Assembly: GCA_903928655.1 (NCBI GenBank)
Contig: CAIYSA010000025.1
Span: forward strand, 1 to 32,469
Length of the DNA stretch: 32,469 nucleotides
Direction: 5' to 3'
Source of the DNA: an uncultured Bacteroidota bacterium
GTDB taxonomy: Bacteria > Bacteroidota > Bacteroidia > B-17B0 > Aurantibacillaceae
The notes beneath the pieces were generated by a model. The model was not told the DNA's origin. It saw only the letters and a program-made list of their open reading frames with translations, and made no database searches. The translations under genes were made by a program, and so were the position numbers. Positions 1 through 11,191 of the stretch are shown here, one piece after another. Within the stretch, counting starts at the first letter, position 1, and the number at the start of each line of letters is the position of its first letter.

Positions 1-137
1 ATAATTTATTTACATTTGATTACCTTTTAACATCGGTCGTTCTTTTCCTTATTCGAATTAATTAAAATACGAGAAAATCAACAATTTAAAAAGCTGCATA
101 TTGCGAGAATAATAATTTTTTTGATTTTAGCCTTAAC

Positions 138-182
138 TTAACATCATCTTAACATTAAGAAAGGTTAAACCATATACATTTA
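138..182 (+). promoter_or_regulatory. Pho-box-like direct repeat and promoter of the phosphate transporter
   Basis: Two exact TTAACAT heptamers (138-144 and 149-155) are separated by 4 bp, giving an 11-bp period. This is the layout of PhoB/PhoP boxes, and Bacillus PhoP boxes are TTAACA-type repeats. The second heptamer ends 19 nt before TACATTTA (175-182), which is close to the Bacteroidota -7 element TAnnTTTG. There is no TTG at -33, so the repeat occupies the place of the -33 box, as expected for an activator-dependent promoter. The leader to the ATG at 205 would be about 15 nt. The repeat and spacing are seen; the Pho role is inferred from the downstream gene. Confidence 0.5.
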
Positions 183-204
183 CAACTCTAATATTAAATA
201 AAAC

Positions 205-1599
205 ATGTCAACTACCTTAATTATATTTTTAGTACTTTGCCTAGTATTGGCATGTTCGTTTGAATTTGTAAACGGATTTCATGATACGGCTAATGCTGTA
301 GCCACAGTTATTTACACTAACTCTATGAAACCAACTGTTGCAGTTGTTTATAGTGGCTTTTTGAATTTTTTAGGAGTAATGACTGGAGGGATTGCCGTAG
401 CAATGGGAATTATCAATTTATTACCAATGGAGGTTTTAGTAGACAATAACGTATATCATGGTATTTCGATGATATTAGCTTTATTGCTTTCTGCTATTAT
501 TTGGAATTTAGGGACTTGGTTTTTTGGTTTGCCGGCATCAAGTTCTCATTCTTTAATTGGCTCTATTTTAGGAATCGGTTTAGCGTTTTATTTTTTACCT
601 GATAATATTGGAGGAAGTGCGGTAAACTGGGATAAAGCAAAAGATACTGGTTTAGCTTTATTAATTTCTCCTTTAGCAGGGTTTTCATTAGCAATTTTAA
701 TGATGTTCATTTTTAAACGTTTCATAAAAAACGACGCCATTTACAAAGAACCCATTCCTGGAAAAAAACCCCCATTATGGATTAGAATGTTACTTTGGAC
801 AACTTGCGGATTGGTAAGTTTTTTTCACGGACAAAATGATGGGCAAAAAGGGGTTGGTTTAGTGATGATGATTTTAATAGCCATTATGCCGGGTTATTTT
901 TCTTTAGATAATTCTGTAAACCTACAAAGCATAAATGCAAATGTTCAATTTATGCAATCAGCTATTTTAAAGGCTGACACTACAATTCTTTCTAAAAAAG
1001 AAATGATTTCTTATAATGATCTCCAAAATTACAGCACTCATTTTTCTAATGAAACGTCAGGGAAAACAAAATCTGATGATGTTGATATTGCAACTCGTTT
1101 TAGCTTAAGAAAAGATATCTTAAAAATCACGAAAGGCTGCGAAAAACTTATTGCAGGAGGGAATTTATCTTTATCCAAAAAGGAAATAATTTCGTTAAAA
1201 TCAGAAATTAAATCTTCCAAAAAACTAGTAGAATATGCGCCGTCTTGGGTAATCATTATGATTTCAATATCATTAGGATTAGGAACGATGATTGGCTGGA
1301 AACGAATTGTGAAAACAATTGGGGAAAAAATAGGGAAACAACACATGAGCTATGCGCAAGGCGCTTCAGCTGAATTAGTAGCTTCTATTGGCATTGGAGT
1401 TGCTACACGCTTTGGTGTGCCTGTGAGTACAACACACATGTTAAGCTCTGGTATAATGGGAAGCATGGTTGCTAAAAGAGGATTGAAAAATTTACAAAAA
1501 GGTACTGTAATAAATATTGTGTTAGCATGGGTTCTCACATTGCCTGTAACTATTCTTCTTTCGGGAGGATTGTTTTTATTATTTAGAGCTATCTTGTAA
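205..1599 (+). CDS. PiT family inorganic phosphate transporter
   Basis: This is a 464-aa multi-pass inner-membrane protein of the PiT (PHO-4) family, which imports phosphate, usually as a metal-phosphate complex coupled to the proton or sodium gradient. The two internally homologous signature regions are visible: GFHDTANAVATVIYT near residue 25 and GVPVSTTHMLSSGIMGS near residue 400. HGQNDGQKG near residue 210 is part of the first repeat half. A hydrophilic insert of about 100 residues (roughly 235-335) separates the two membrane halves, as in many Bacteroidota PiT proteins. The gene stands alone and converges on the rpoC operon. Its upstream region carries a TTAACAT direct repeat, so phosphate-starvation control is likely. 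Sulfate permeation by a PiT relative cannot be excluded, but phosphate is much the likelier substrate. Confidence 0.92.
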   Translation: MSTTLIIFLVLCLVLACSFEFVNGFHDTANAVATVIYTNSMKPTVAVVYSGFLNFLGVMTGGIAVAMGIINLLPMEVLVDNNVYHGISMILALLLSAIIWNLGTWFFGLPASSSHSLIGSILGIGLAFYFLPDNIGGSAVNWDKAKDTGLALLISPLAGFSLAILMMFIFKRFIKNDAIYKEPIPGKKPPLWIRMLLWTTCGLVSFFHGQNDGQKGVGLVMMILIAIMPGYFSLDNSVNLQSINANVQFMQSAILKADTTILSKKEMISYNDLQNYSTHFSNETSGKTKSDDVDIATRFSLRKDILKITKGCEKLIAGGNLSLSKKEIISLKSEIKSSKKLVEYAPSWVIIMISISLGLGTMIGWKRIVKTIGEKIGKQHMSYAQGASAELVASIGIGVATRFGVPVSTTHMLSSGIMGSMVAKRGLKNLQKGTVINIVLAWVLTLPVTILLSGGLFLLFRAIL

Positions 1600-1620
1600 T
1601 ACTCATTAAACATTGAATTT

Positions 1621-1641
1621 AAAAGGTAGCTACCTTTTTTT
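1621..1641 (+). terminator. Rho-independent terminator of the PiT gene
   Basis: The short hairpin AAAAGGT-agct-ACCTTTT is followed by a T-run, 22 nt after the transporter stop codon. The stem is only 7 bp, but position and T-tract fit a terminator for the plus-strand gene. Confidence 0.6.
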
Positions 1642-1800
1642 GTCTTGAAAAAAATGTTAATACTGTTATTTTTAATAACGGATTAACCCATTTATTTAAT
1701 GTCTTGACGAATCTAGTTATGGGTGACCTAACGTTTTGGGCTATTTTATAATTTAACTAATAAGCTTACCCCTAAAATTTATTTAAATTCCATAAAACAA

Positions 1801-1836
1801 AAAACCCTCAACAGTTTGTTGAGGGTTTTAATTATT
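1801..1836 (-). terminator. Terminator of the rpoBC operon (possibly bidirectional)
   Basis: Perfect 13-bp arms AAAACCCTCAACA / TGTTGAGGGTTTT enclose a 3-nt loop. On the minus strand the stem is followed by TTTTTTGTTTT, a strong intrinsic terminator about 55 nt past the rpoC stop. On the plus strand the tail is also T-rich, so it may back up the PiT terminator. Confidence 0.85.
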
Positions 1837-1881
1837 TATTTTTAAAGAGATGCTGAATCAGGTTCAACAATATTGAAACTA

Positions 1882-4800
1882 TTACGCTTCTTCTTCTATC
1901 TCTTCTTTACTAGCCATTAATCGCTCGTACTCTTCTTTGCTTCCTACTACAATTTTCTCGTATTGGCGTAAACCTGTACCAGCAGGAATTAAATGCCCAA
2001 CAATTACGTTTTCTTTTAATCCTTGTAATGTATCCACTTTTCCGTGCACTGCAGCTTCGTTTAACACCTTTGTAGTTTCCTGGAAGGATGCCGCAGAAAT
2101 CCAACTATTTGTTTGTAACGATGCTCTTGTAATACCTTGTAATATTGGTGTTGCTGTAGAAGGAACTGCATCACGCGCTTCAACTAGTTTTAAATCTTTA
2201 CGACGTAATACTGAGTTCTCATCACGTAATCTACGCGTAGTAACAATTTGACCGCGTTTTAAGTTTTCAGAATCACCAACTTCAACAACCACTTTTTTAC
2301 CATACAATTCATCATTCTCAGCCATAAATTGAATTTTATTAATCAATTGTGCTTCTAAGAAAGAAGTATCTCCTGGATCTTCAATTTGAACTTTACGCAT
2401 CATCTGACGAACAATCGTTTCGAAATGCTTATCATTCAATTTTTGTCCTTGTAAACGGTAAACCTCTTGTATTTCGTTCACTAAGTATTCTTGAACAGCT
2501 GTTGGCCCTTTGATTGATAAAATATCACCAGGAGAAGTTGCTCCATCAGATAATTGCTCACCTGCTTTTACAAAATCATTCTCTTGAACCAAAATATGTT
2601 TAGATAAAGAAACTAAATAACGGTGTTGTTCGCCAGTTTTAGCTTCAACTACAACCTCACGGTTACCACGTTTAATTTTACCGAAAGAAACGATACCATC
2701 AATTTCAGATACAACTGAAGGATTACTTGGGTTACGTGCTTCAAATAACTCAGTTACTCGAGGTAAACCTCCTGTAATATCTCCTGTTTTACCAGTAATA
2801 CGAGGGATCTTAACTAAAATTTGTCCTAATTCAACTTTTGCTCCTTCATTAATAACAATGTGTGCAGCAATAGGTAAATTGTATGTTTTTAAAGGCTCCC
2901 CTTTTTTGTCAACAATTCTTAATAAAGGACTTAATGTTTTATCTCTACTTTCAATAATTACTTTCTCACGGAAGCCTGTTTGTTCATCAGATTCTTCACG
3001 ATAAGTAATGTTTTCTTTAATACCTTCAAAGTCAACTGTACCTGCAAATTCAGAAACGATAACTGCGTTATACGGATCCCAATCACAAATTAAATCTCCT
3101 TTTTTAAGTTTAGCATTTGGTTTAATATATAACTGAGAACCGTAAGGAATATTTCCTGTAGTTAATGTTATACCAGTATTTCCATCAACAATACGAACTT
3201 CAGTAGAACGACCAATAACAACATTAGCTTTAACGCCATCTGCATTAACACGTTCAACAGTTCTTAATTCATCGATTTCAGCAACACCATCATATTTAGC
3301 CACTAAGCTAGATGATGCAGCAGTATTTGATGCTGTACCCCCAACGTGGAACGTACGTAATGTTAACTGTGTACCTGGTTCACCAATAGATTGTGCAGCA
3401 ATTACACCAACAGCTTCACCTAATTGAACTTGACGTCCGTTAGATAAGTTACGGCCATAACATTTAGCGCAAACTCCTAATTTACTTTCGCAAGTTAATA
3501 CTGAACGAATTTCAACAGATTCGATTGGAGATGCTTCAATTAATTCACAAACATCTTCAGTAATCATTTCACCACCTGTAACGATTAATTCGCCAGTTGT
3601 TGGATGATATAAATCGTTTGTTGAAATACGACCTAAAACTCTTTCTCCTAGTGATTCAACGATATCATCGTTATTTTTAAGAGGAATAGCCGTTAAACCA
3701 CGTAAAGTACCACAATCTTCTTCGTTAATAATAACATCTTGCGCAACGTCAACCAAACGACGAGTTAAGTAACCCGCATCTGCTGTTTTTAAAGCCGTAT
3801 CCGCTAAACCTTTACGAGCACCATGCGTAGAAATAAAGTATTCTAAGATGGATAAACCTTCACGGAAATTAGATAATACAGGGTTTTCAATAATTGAAGC
3901 CGTTGTATCACCCGCTTTTTGAGGCTTAGCCATCAAACCACGCATTCCACTTAACTGTTTAATTTGTTCTTTAGATCCACGAGCTCCAGAATCAAGCATC
4001 ATGTAAACAGAGTTGAATCCTTGTTTATCGGTACTTAACACATCCATTACTTTTTTAGTAACTTTAGAGTTAGCATGTGTCCAAATATCAATTACTTGGT
4101 TGTAACGTTCGTTGTTAGTAATAAAGCCCATTGAGTAATTACTCATAACTTCATCAACTTGAACGCGCGCATCTTTAATAATTTTGAATTTCTCAGCTGG
4201 AGTTTCAATATCACCTAAGTTAAATGATAATCCACCTTTGAAGGCCGTTTTAAATCCTAAATCTTTGATATCATCTAAGAATTTAGCAGTTTTAGCCATA
4301 CCTGTTTTCTTAACTACCATTCCGATAATATCACGTAATGATTTTTTAGTTAAAAGTTCATTGATATAACCAACTTCGTGGGGCACAACTAAGTTAAACA
4401 TAACACGACCAACAGTCGTTTCAATTAATTTAGAAACTAATTCTTTCCCTTCAACTGCATTTGTAACTCTTACTTTTATTTGTGCATGGATGTCAACTTG
4501 CCTTTCATTTAAAGCAATAATAACTTCGTCTGAACTATAAAATATTTTTCCTTCGCCTTTAACAGCATCATTAGGTAAATTCTTTTTAGATTTAGTTAAA
4601 TAATATAAACCTAAAACCATGTCCTGAGATGGAACTGCTACTGGTGCACCATTTGAAGGATTTAAAATGTTATGAGAAGCTAACATTAAAATTTGTGCTT
4701 CTAATACTGCGGCATGTCCTAATGGAACGTGTACCGCCATTTGATCCCCGTCAAAATCGGCGTTGAATGCCGAACAAACTAATGGATGTAATTGGATTGC

Positions 4801-6177
4801 TTTTCCTTCAATTAATTTTGGTTGGAATGCTTGAATACCTAATCTATGTAATGTAGGCGCACGGTTTAACATAACCGGGTGACCTCTTAATACGTTTTCT
4901 AAGATATCCCAAACAATTGGCTCTTTTTTATCTACAATTTTCTTGGCAGATTTTACCGTTTTCACGATACCACGCTCAATCATTTTACGGATAATAAATG
5001 GCTTGAATAATTCAGCTGCCATATCCTTAGGTAAACCACACTCATGTAATTTCATTTCAGGTCCTACAACAATTACCGAACGAGCCGAATAATCCACACG
5101 TTTTCCTAATAAGTTTTGACGGAATCTACCTTGTTTACCCTTTAATGAATCAGATAATGATTTTAATGGGCGGTTTGATTCTGTTTTAACTGCGTTAGAT
5201 TTACGAGAGTTGTCAAATAATGAATCAACTGACTCTTGTAACATACGTTTTTCATTACGTAAAATTACATCTGGCGCTTTAATTTCAATTAAACGTTTTA
5301 AACGGTTGTTACGAATAATAACACGACGGTATAAATCATTTAAATCAGAAGTAGCAAAACGACCACCATCTAATGGCACCAAAGGACGCAATTCTGGCGG
5401 AATAACCGGAACCGTTTTAATAATCATCCATTCAGGACGATTTTCAATATGTTTGTTCGCAGAACGGAAAGCCTCAATAACTTGTAAACGTTTTAATGCT
5501 TCGTTTTTACGTTGTTGAGATGTTTCTGTATTTGCTTTATGACGTAATTCGTAAGATAATTCATCTAACTCTAAACGTGCTAATAAATCTTGTAAAGCTT
5601 CGGCTCCCATTTTAGCAATAAATTTATTAGGATCTGCATCGTCTAATAAAGCATTTTCTTTTGGAAGCGTGTCTAATAAATTTAAATATTCTTCTTCAGA
5701 TAAAAAATCTAAATATTGTGTGCCACCTTGCGCAGCAACACCTGCATTAATTACTACATAACGCTCGTAGTAAATAATCATATCTAATTTTTTAGTTGGT
5801 AAGCCTAATAAATAACCAATTTTATTTGGTAATGAACGGAAGTACCAGATATGAGCAACAGGAACAACTAAGTTAATGTGACCCATACGTTCTCTACGAA
5901 CTTTTTTCTCTGTAACCTCAACACCACAACGGTCACAAATAATCCCCTTGTAACGGATACGTTTGTATTTACCACAGTGACATTCGTAATCTTTAACTGG
6001 TCCGAAAATACGTTCGCAAAACAAACCATCTCTTTCTGGTTTGTATGTTCGGTAATTGATGGTTTCTGGTTTCAAAACCTCACCACTACTACGTTGAAGA
6101 ATAGTTTCTGGAGAAGCTAAACTAATAGTGATTTTTGAGAAGTTTGATTTTACTTTGTTATCTTTTCTTAAAGCCAT
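1882..6177 (-). CDS. rpoC: DNA-directed RNA polymerase subunit beta'
   Basis: This is the largest subunit of RNA polymerase and, with RpoB, forms the catalytic cleft. At 1431 aa it has the usual Bacteroidota length. The N-terminal zinc-binding cysteines are C66, C68, C81 and C84. The catalytic loop NADFDGDQM lies at residues 472-480, with Mg2+-binding aspartates D474, D476 and D478. The bridge-helix/trigger-loop region ([19 protein letters not shown]) and the second zinc site ([16 protein letters not shown]) follow in order, and the C-terminus is the conserved [10 protein letters not shown] segment. It lies 97 nt downstream of rpoB and is the last gene of the operon, before a strong terminator. 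Confidence 0.99.
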   Translation of the reverse strand: MALRKDNKVKSNFSKITISLASPETILQRSSGEVLKPETINYRTYKPERDGLFCERIFGPVKDYECHCGKYKRIRYKGIICDRCGVEVTEKKVRRERMGHINLVVPVAHIWYFRSLPNKIGYLLGLPTKKLDMIIYYERYVVINAGVAAQGGTQYLDFLSEEEYLNLLDTLPKENALLDDADPNKFIAKMGAEALQDLLARLELDELSYELRHKANTETSQQRKNEALKRLQVIEAFRSANKHIENRPEWMIIKTVPVIPPELRPLVPLDGGRFATSDLNDLYRRVIIRNNRLKRLIEIKAPDVILRNEKRMLQESVDSLFDNSRKSNAVKTESNRPLKSLSDSLKGKQGRFRQNLLGKRVDYSARSVIVVGPEMKLHECGLPKDMAAELFKPFIIRKMIERGIVKTVKSAKKIVDKKEPIVWDILENVLRGHPVMLNRAPTLHRLGIQAFQPKLIEGKAIQLHPLVCSAFNADFDGDQMAVHVPLGHAAVLEAQILMLASHNILNPSNGAPVAVPSQDMVLGLYYLTKSKKNLPNDAVKGEGKIFYSSDEVIIALNERQVDIHAQIKVRVTNAVEGKELVSKLIETTVGRVMFNLVVPHEVGYINELLTKKSLRDIIGMVVKKTGMAKTAKFLDDIKDLGFKTAFKGGLSFNLGDIETPAEKFKIIKDARVQVDEVMSNYSMGFITNNERYNQVIDIWTHANSKVTKKVMDVLSTDKQGFNSVYMMLDSGARGSKEQIKQLSGMRGLMAKPQKAGDTTASIIENPVLSNFREGLSILEYFISTHGARKGLADTALKTADAGYLTRRLVDVAQDVIINEEDCGTLRGLTAIPLKNNDDIVESLGERVLGRISTNDLYHPTTGELIVTGGEMITEDVCELIEASPIESVEIRSVLTCESKLGVCAKCYGRNLSNGRQVQLGEAVGVIAAQSIGEPGTQLTLRTFHVGGTASNTAASSSLVAKYDGVAEIDELRTVERVNADGVKANVVIGRSTEVRIVDGNTGITLTTGNIPYGSQLYIKPNAKLKKGDLICDWDPYNAVIVSEFAGTVDFEGIKENITYREESDEQTGFREKVIIESRDKTLSPLLRIVDKKGEPLKTYNLPIAAHIVINEGAKVELGQILVKIPRITGKTGDITGGLPRVTELFEARNPSNPSVVSEIDGIVSFGKIKRGNREVVVEAKTGEQHRYLVSLSKHILVQENDFVKAGEQLSDGATSPGDILSIKGPTAVQEYLVNEIQEVYRLQGQKLNDKHFETIVRQMMRKVQIEDPGDTSFLEAQLINKIQFMAENDELYGKKVVVEVGDSENLKRGQIVTTRRLRDENSVLRRKDLKLVEARDAVPSTATPILQGITRASLQTNSWISAASFQETTKVLNEAAVHGKVDTLQGLKENVIVGHLIPAGTGLRQYEKIVVGSKEEYERLMASKEEIEEEA

Positions 6178-6225
6178 TTTTTTGCTTTTTGGGTTTAGTG
6201 ATAATAAAAATTTATTTACTTTTTT

Positions 6226-6260
6226 CCTTTGTTGACTTCGAGTGCCTCAGTCAACAAAGG
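6226..6260 (-). other. Conserved-looking stem-loop in the rpoB-rpoC spacer
   Basis: Perfect 12-bp arms CCTTTGTTGACT / AGTCAACAAAGG with an 11-nt loop occupy the 97-nt spacer. On the coding (minus) strand an A-rich stretch follows the stem, not a U-tract, so it is unlikely to be a strong terminator. An mRNA processing or stability element is more likely. Confidence 0.6.
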
Positions 6261-6274
6261 AGTTAAAGTGTCTC

Positions 6275-9200
6275 TTAGTCAAGTGTTACATCTAATGCCA
6301 ATCCACGTAATTCGTGCATTAATACATTAAACGATTCAGGTATCCCCGGAGTTGGAATGTTTTCGCCTTTTACAATTGCTTCATAAGCTTTTGCACGACC
6401 CATTACATCATCCGATTTAATAGTTAACAATTCTTGTAGCACATTGGCTGCACCGTATGCTTCTAGTGCCCAAACCTCCATCTCACCAAAACGCTGACCA
6501 CCAAATTGTGCTTTACCACCAAGAGGTTGTTGTGTAATTAATGAGTATGGCCCTATTGAACGAGCGTGCATTTTATCATCAACCATGTGACCTAATTTCA
6601 ACATATAGATAATACCTACAGTAGCTGGCTGATCAAATTTCTCACCTGTTCCGCCATCAATTAAATAAGTACGACCGTATTGAGGAATTCCTGCTTTAGT
6701 TGTATAACTATCAATTTGTTCCATTGTAGCACCATCAAAGATTGGTGTAGAGAATTTCAATCCTAATTCTTTACCAGCCCAAGCTAATACTGTTTCGTAA
6801 ATTTGTCCGATGTTCATACGAGATGGCACACCTAATGGATTTAATACGATATCAACCGGAGTTCCATCATCTAAATAAGGCATATCTTCATCACGAACAA
6901 TACGTGCAACAATACCTTTATTTCCATGACGACCAGCCATCTTATCACCTACTTTTAACTTACGTTTTTGAGCGATGTAGATTTTTGCTAATTGTACAAT
7001 TCCGTTTGGTAATTCATCACCAACTGTAATTTGGAATTTAGTACGTTTGTATTGACCTAAGAAATCATTGAACTTAATCATGAAATTGTGCATTAAACGC
7101 TCAATTTGCTCGTTTTTATCTTTATCAGTTGTCCAATTACCTGGATTTACTTCCGAGTAATCAACTTTTTCTAATAATTTTTGAGTAAACTTAGTTCCTT
7201 TTGCAATAATTTCTTCTCCTAAGATATTAGAAACACCTTGAGAAGTGCGACCATTAACTAGTTCAAATAATTTTTCGATTAATTGGTATTTAAGGTTTGC
7301 AACATTTTTATGATGATCAGCATCTAATTTATCAATTAACGGTTTCTCATCGGCTTTTTGTTTTTTATCCTTAATCGCACGAGAGAATAATTTTTTGTCA
7401 ACGATAACACCTTTTACAGACGGAGAAACACGCAATGAAGCATCTTTCACATCACCTGCTTTATCACCAAAGATAGCACGTAATAATTTTTCTTCTGGAG
7501 ATGGATCAGTTTCACCTTTTGGAGTAATTTTTCCAATTAAGATATCACCTTCTTTAACCTCAGCACCAACACGAATAACACCTTTTTCATCTAAATCTTT
7601 AGTTGCTTCTTCACTTACGTTAGGAATATCTGGAGTTAATTCTTCCATTCCACGTTTTGTATCACGCACTTCTAAAGAATACTCATCAATATGAATAGAT
7701 GTAAATACATCATCACGAATGATACGTTCAGAAATAACAATGGCATCCTCAAAATTATACCCTTTCCAAGGCATGAACGCAACTTTTAAGTTTCTACCTA
7801 AAGCTAATTCACCTTTGTCTGTTGCATAACCATCACATAATACTTGTCCTTTAGTTACTTTATCACCTTTCTTAACGATTGGCTTTAAGTTCATACAAGT
7901 ACTTTGATTTGTTTTTTGGAATTTAGTTAATTTATAAGTTCTAACATCACCTTCAAAACTCACTAATTGCTCGTCTTTAGTTCTGTTGTAACGTATAATA
8001 ATTTCACGAGCATCAACGTATTCAACAATACCATCGCCTTCAGCATTAATTAATACACGGCTATCTTCAGCTACACGAGCTTCGATACCAGTACCAACAA
8101 TTGGCGCTTCAGGGCGTAATAAAGGAACTGCTTGACGTTGCATGTTCGAACCCATTAAGGCACGGTTGGCATCATCATGCTCCAAGAAAGGAATTAATGA
8201 CGCAGCGATAGAAGCAATTTGATTTGGAGCAACGTCCATTAAATTTACTTTACCTGGCTCAATTACTGGAAAATCTCCTTCGTAACGAGCTGTAACTTTA
8301 TTATTAACAAAATTACCTTTGTCATCTAATTCAGCACTTGTTTGTGCAATGTTTTGTGAATCTTCTTCTTCAGCAGTTAAATAAGTAATTGGTTTATTAA
8401 CATCAACTCTACCATTTGTTACCGAACGGAAAGGAGTTTCAATAAATCCTAATTTATTAACTTTTGCAAAAACGCAAAGTGAAGAAATCAATCCAATATT
8501 TGGTCCTTCTGGAGTTTCAATTGTACATAAACGGCCGTAGTGAGTGTAGTGAACGTCACGCACCTCAAAACCTGCACGCTCACGAGATAAACCTCCTGGC
8601 CCTAGTGCCGATAAACGACGCTTATGCGTAATTTCCGATAATGGGTTGGTTTGATCCATGAACTGCGATAATTGATTGGTTCCGAAGAACGAATTAATTA
8701 CAGAAGATAATGTTTTTGCATTAATTAAATCGGTTGGTGTAAATACCTCGTTATCACGAACATTCATACGTTCACGAATAGTACGAGCCATACGTGCTAA
8801 ACCAACACCAAATTGAGAAAATAATTGCTCACCAACAGTACGAACACGACGGTTAGACAAGTGATCAATATCATCCACATCAGTTTTAGAATTAATTAAC
8901 TCGATCAAATATTTCATGATTAAGATAATATCTTCTTTAGTTAAAACACGAATATTCATTGGAATATCGATATTCAACTTTTTGTTGATACGGAAACGAC
9001 CTACTTCTCCTAAATCATAACGTTTGTCAGAGAAAAATAATTTATCAATAACGCCACGAGCAGTTTCTTCATCAGGTGGTTCGGCATTACGAAGTAAACG
9101 GTAGATATACTCGATTGCTTCTTTTTCAGAATTTGTAGAATCTTTTTGTAACGTATTATAGATAATAGCAAAATCAGCCGTATTAACGTCTTCTTTATGT

Positions 9201-10087
9201 AAAATAATAGATTTAACACCAGCATCAGCAATTAAGTCGATATGAATATCATCTAAAATCGTTTCACGATCTACAATAACTTCGTTACGCTCGATAGAGA
9301 CAACTTCCCCAGTATCCTCATCAACGAAATCTTCAATCCATGTTTTTAAAACACGAGCTGCTAATCTACGTCCTACTTCACGTTTTAACCCAGCTTTTGA
9401 AACTTTCACTTCATCAGCAAGACCAAATATTTCTAAAATTTGTTTATCGCTTTCAAAACCGATAGCACGTAATAACGTGGTTACTGGTAATTTTTTCTTA
9501 CGATCGATGTAAGCATACATTACATTATTAATGTCTGTAGCAAATTCAATCCAAGAACCTTTAAAAGGGATAACACGAGCACTATATAATTTAGTACCAT
9601 TAGCGTGACGGCTTTGGCCGAAAAACACACCTGGTGAACGATGTAATTGAGAAACGATAACACGCTCAGCTCCGTTGATTACGAAAGAACCTTTTGGAGT
9701 CATGTAAGGTATTGTTCCTAAATAAACATCCTGCACAATGGTTTCAAAATCTTCATGTTCAGGATCAGTACAATAAAGCTTTAATTTAGCTTTTAAAGGC
9801 ACTGAATAAGTTAAACCACGGCTAATACACTCTTCTAGAGCATAGCGTGGTGGATCTACGAAATAATCCAAAAATTCTAACACGAAATTGTTTCTCGCAT
9901 CAGAAATAGGAAAGTTTTCGGCAAACACTCGGAATAAACCTTCGTTTTTACGATTGTCCGGTGTTGTTTCTAATTGAAAGAAATCTTGGAAAGATTTCAC
10001 TTGTATATCCAAAAAATCTGGATATTCAATTGGAAATTTGTTCGAAGAGAAATTGATTCTCTGTGATTTTTTTATTTGTGTAGCCAA
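6275..10087 (-). CDS. rpoB: DNA-directed RNA polymerase subunit beta
   Basis: This is the 1270-aa beta subunit of RNA polymerase. The rifampicin-binding segment begins at about residue 472 ([20 protein letters not shown]) and keeps the usual sensitive-type residues D478, H488 and S493 (E. coli D516, H526 and S531), so no classical rifampicin-resistance change is visible. GRHGNKGIV in the C-terminal half and the terminal switch/clamp region ([13 protein letters not shown]) are intact. It follows rplL after a 121-nt spacer that contains an attenuator-like hairpin, and precedes rpoC. Confidence 0.99.
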   Translation of the reverse strand: MATQIKKSQRINFSSNKFPIEYPDFLDIQVKSFQDFFQLETTPDNRKNEGLFRVFAENFPISDARNNFVLEFLDYFVDPPRYALEECISRGLTYSVPLKAKLKLYCTDPEHEDFETIVQDVYLGTIPYMTPKGSFVINGAERVIVSQLHRSPGVFFGQSRHANGTKLYSARVIPFKGSWIEFATDINNVMYAYIDRKKKLPVTTLLRAIGFESDKQILEIFGLADEVKVSKAGLKREVGRRLAARVLKTWIEDFVDEDTGEVVSIERNEVIVDRETILDDIHIDLIADAGVKSIILHKEDVNTADFAIIYNTLQKDSTNSEKEAIEYIYRLLRNAEPPDEETARGVIDKLFFSDKRYDLGEVGRFRINKKLNIDIPMNIRVLTKEDIILIMKYLIELINSKTDVDDIDHLSNRRVRTVGEQLFSQFGVGLARMARTIRERMNVRDNEVFTPTDLINAKTLSSVINSFFGTNQLSQFMDQTNPLSEITHKRRLSALGPGGLSRERAGFEVRDVHYTHYGRLCTIETPEGPNIGLISSLCVFAKVNKLGFIETPFRSVTNGRVDVNKPITYLTAEEEDSQNIAQTSAELDDKGNFVNNKVTARYEGDFPVIEPGKVNLMDVAPNQIASIAASLIPFLEHDDANRALMGSNMQRQAVPLLRPEAPIVGTGIEARVAEDSRVLINAEGDGIVEYVDAREIIIRYNRTKDEQLVSFEGDVRTYKLTKFQKTNQSTCMNLKPIVKKGDKVTKGQVLCDGYATDKGELALGRNLKVAFMPWKGYNFEDAIVISERIIRDDVFTSIHIDEYSLEVRDTKRGMEELTPDIPNVSEEATKDLDEKGVIRVGAEVKEGDILIGKITPKGETDPSPEEKLLRAIFGDKAGDVKDASLRVSPSVKGVIVDKKLFSRAIKDKKQKADEKPLIDKLDADHHKNVANLKYQLIEKLFELVNGRTSQGVSNILGEEIIAKGTKFTQKLLEKVDYSEVNPGNWTTDKDKNEQIERLMHNFMIKFNDFLGQYKRTKFQITVGDELPNGIVQLAKIYIAQKRKLKVGDKMAGRHGNKGIVARIVRDEDMPYLDDGTPVDIVLNPLGVPSRMNIGQIYETVLAWAGKELGLKFSTPIFDGATMEQIDSYTTKAGIPQYGRTYLIDGGTGEKFDQPATVGIIYMLKLGHMVDDKMHARSIGPYSLITQQPLGGKAQFGGQRFGEMEVWALEAYGAANVLQELLTIKSDDVMGRAKAYEAIVKGENIPTPGIPESFNVLMHELRGLALDVTLD

Positions 10088-10145
10088 TGTAATTAAGTTA
10101 ATTAGTTAGTATTCTTAAAAGATTCACGACAAATTACTAAAAATA

Positions 10146-10193
10146 GAAAAAAGGGTTAAGGTGTTTTGACTAGCAAATACACCCTAACGCCTT
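10146..10193 (-). terminator. Attenuator-like hairpin between rplL and rpoB
   Basis: Read on the minus strand, AAGGCGTTAGGGTGT pairs with ACACCTTAACCCTT, leaving one bulge and one mismatch, and is followed directly by a U-rich tail (TTTTTTCTATTTT). This has intrinsic-terminator form yet sits inside an essential operon, so it is best read as a partial terminator that sets the ribosomal-protein to polymerase-subunit ratio. E. coli has an attenuator in the same spacer; function here is inferred. Confidence 0.6.
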
Positions 10194-10208
10194 AGTTTTG
10201 TAAGTAAA

Positions 10209-10577
10209 TTATTTTACTTCTACTTTTGCACCAGCTTCTTCTAAAGTCTTTTTGATAGACTCTGCTTCTTCTTTAGAGATACCTTCTTTAACTGGTTTTG
10301 GAGCACCGTCAACTAAATCTTTAGCTTCTTTTAATCCTAATCCTGTTAAGTCTTTTACAACTTTAACTACACCTAATTTAGCTGCACCTGCTTCTAACAA
10401 AATTACATCAAAAGATGTTTTTGCTGCAGCGGCATCAGCGCCACCACCTGCTGCTACAACTACTGCTGCTGCTGCTGGTTCGATTCCGTATTCGTCTTTT
10501 AATACTGTTGCTAATTCTTGAACCTCTTTAACTGTCAAGTTTACTAATGTTTCAGCGATTGCTTTTACGTCTGCCAT
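10209..10577 (-). CDS. rplL: 50S ribosomal protein L7/L12
   Basis: This 122-aa acidic stalk protein binds L10 as dimers and recruits translation factors to the 50S subunit. The N-terminal dimerisation domain (about 1-35) is followed by an alanine-rich hinge ([18 protein letters not shown]) and the C-terminal factor-binding domain (about 52-122) with the conserved [21 protein letters not shown] segment. It lies 92 nt after rplJ. The plus-strand 89-aa ORF in the track is an antisense shadow of the alanine-rich hinge. Confidence 0.98.
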   Translation of the reverse strand: MADVKAIAETLVNLTVKEVQELATVLKDEYGIEPAAAAVVVAAGGGADAAAAKTSFDVILLEAGAAKLGVVKVVKDLTGLGLKEAKDLVDGAPKPVKEGISKEEAESIKKTLEEAGAKVEVK

Positions 10578-10669
10578 TTTTTTATTAGTTTAATTTGTTA
10601 TTTTTATTAATTTAATTTGTTTTGCTTACACTATGTAAGACTAGTTTATTCTTTGTATTCAGTATCAAT

Positions 10670-11173
10670 TTAAGCTGCTACTTCTTCGCTTTCTTTGGTT
10701 TTGTTTTCTAAACCACCTATTACACGTTGAATTGGAGCTTGAAGTAATGCGATAACATCTGCGATTAACTCGTTTTTCGATTTTAATCCTACTAATGCAT
10801 CTAATTTATCGTCGCCAATAAATATCATTTCTTCAACGTAAGCTGCTTTTAATTGAGGTTTATCAGTTCCTTTGCGAAACTCTTTAATTAACTTAGCAGG
10901 CACATTAGATGTTTCTGTTAAGATTAAAGCTGTTTGGCCTTTTAGTGCTGGAATAAGTTGCGCAAGATTGCTATCGTTTGCACGCTCTAAAGCTTTCGCT
11001 AATAGAGTGTTTTTAACAACAGACATACTTACGTTTTTCTCATAACAAGAACGGCGTAATTGATTTACCTTTTCTACTGACAAAGAAGAACAATCTGCTA
11101 AATAGATTTTTGTATTAGCATTTAAAATGCCAACTAAACGATCTATTTCTTGTGTTTTTTCTTGTTTGTTCAT
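10670..11173 (-). CDS. rplJ: 50S ribosomal protein L10
   Basis: This 167-aa protein forms the base of the ribosomal stalk, binding 23S rRNA with its N-terminal domain and L7/L12 dimers with its C-terminal helix. The N-terminal region reads LVGILNANTKIYLADCSSLS and contains the RRSCYEKNVSMSVVKNTLL segment typical of the family. It starts 18 nt after rplA, so there is no room for a long autoregulatory leader directly in front of rplJ. The 92-nt gap to rplL is AU-rich. Confidence 0.97.
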   Translation of the reverse strand: MNKQEKTQEIDRLVGILNANTKIYLADCSSLSVEKVNQLRRSCYEKNVSMSVVKNTLLAKALERANDSNLAQLIPALKGQTALILTETSNVPAKLIKEFRKGTDKPQLKAAYVEEMIFIGDDKLDALVGLKSKNELIADVIALLQAPIQRVIGGLENKTKESEEVAA

Positions 11174-11191
11174 AGTAATAAAGTTTGTTTA

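Noticed and set aside
11-18. TACATTTG at the window start as a distal promoter for the PiT gene
   Set aside because: It matches the -7 consensus, but the -33 region falls outside the window and the leader would be about 180 nt. The Pho-box promoter is better placed.
1681-1750. Possible attC-like recombination site (ACCTAAC, GTTATGGG) between the PiT gene and rpoC
   Set aside because: One RYYYAAC-like core is present, but no matching GTTRRRY core follows at the right distance, and there is no integron integrase or cassette gene. Chance in AT-rich DNA is likely.
5210-5518. Plus-strand ORF opposite rpoC (and similar ones at 1937, 4184, 5878, 6823, 7395)
   Set aside because: These are antisense shadows of highly conserved rpoB/rpoC codons, with no homology, no start context and no promoter.
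7669-8669. Possible rifampicin-resistance substitutions in RpoB
   Set aside because: The resistance-determining segment keeps the sensitive-type D, H and S residues at the key positions.
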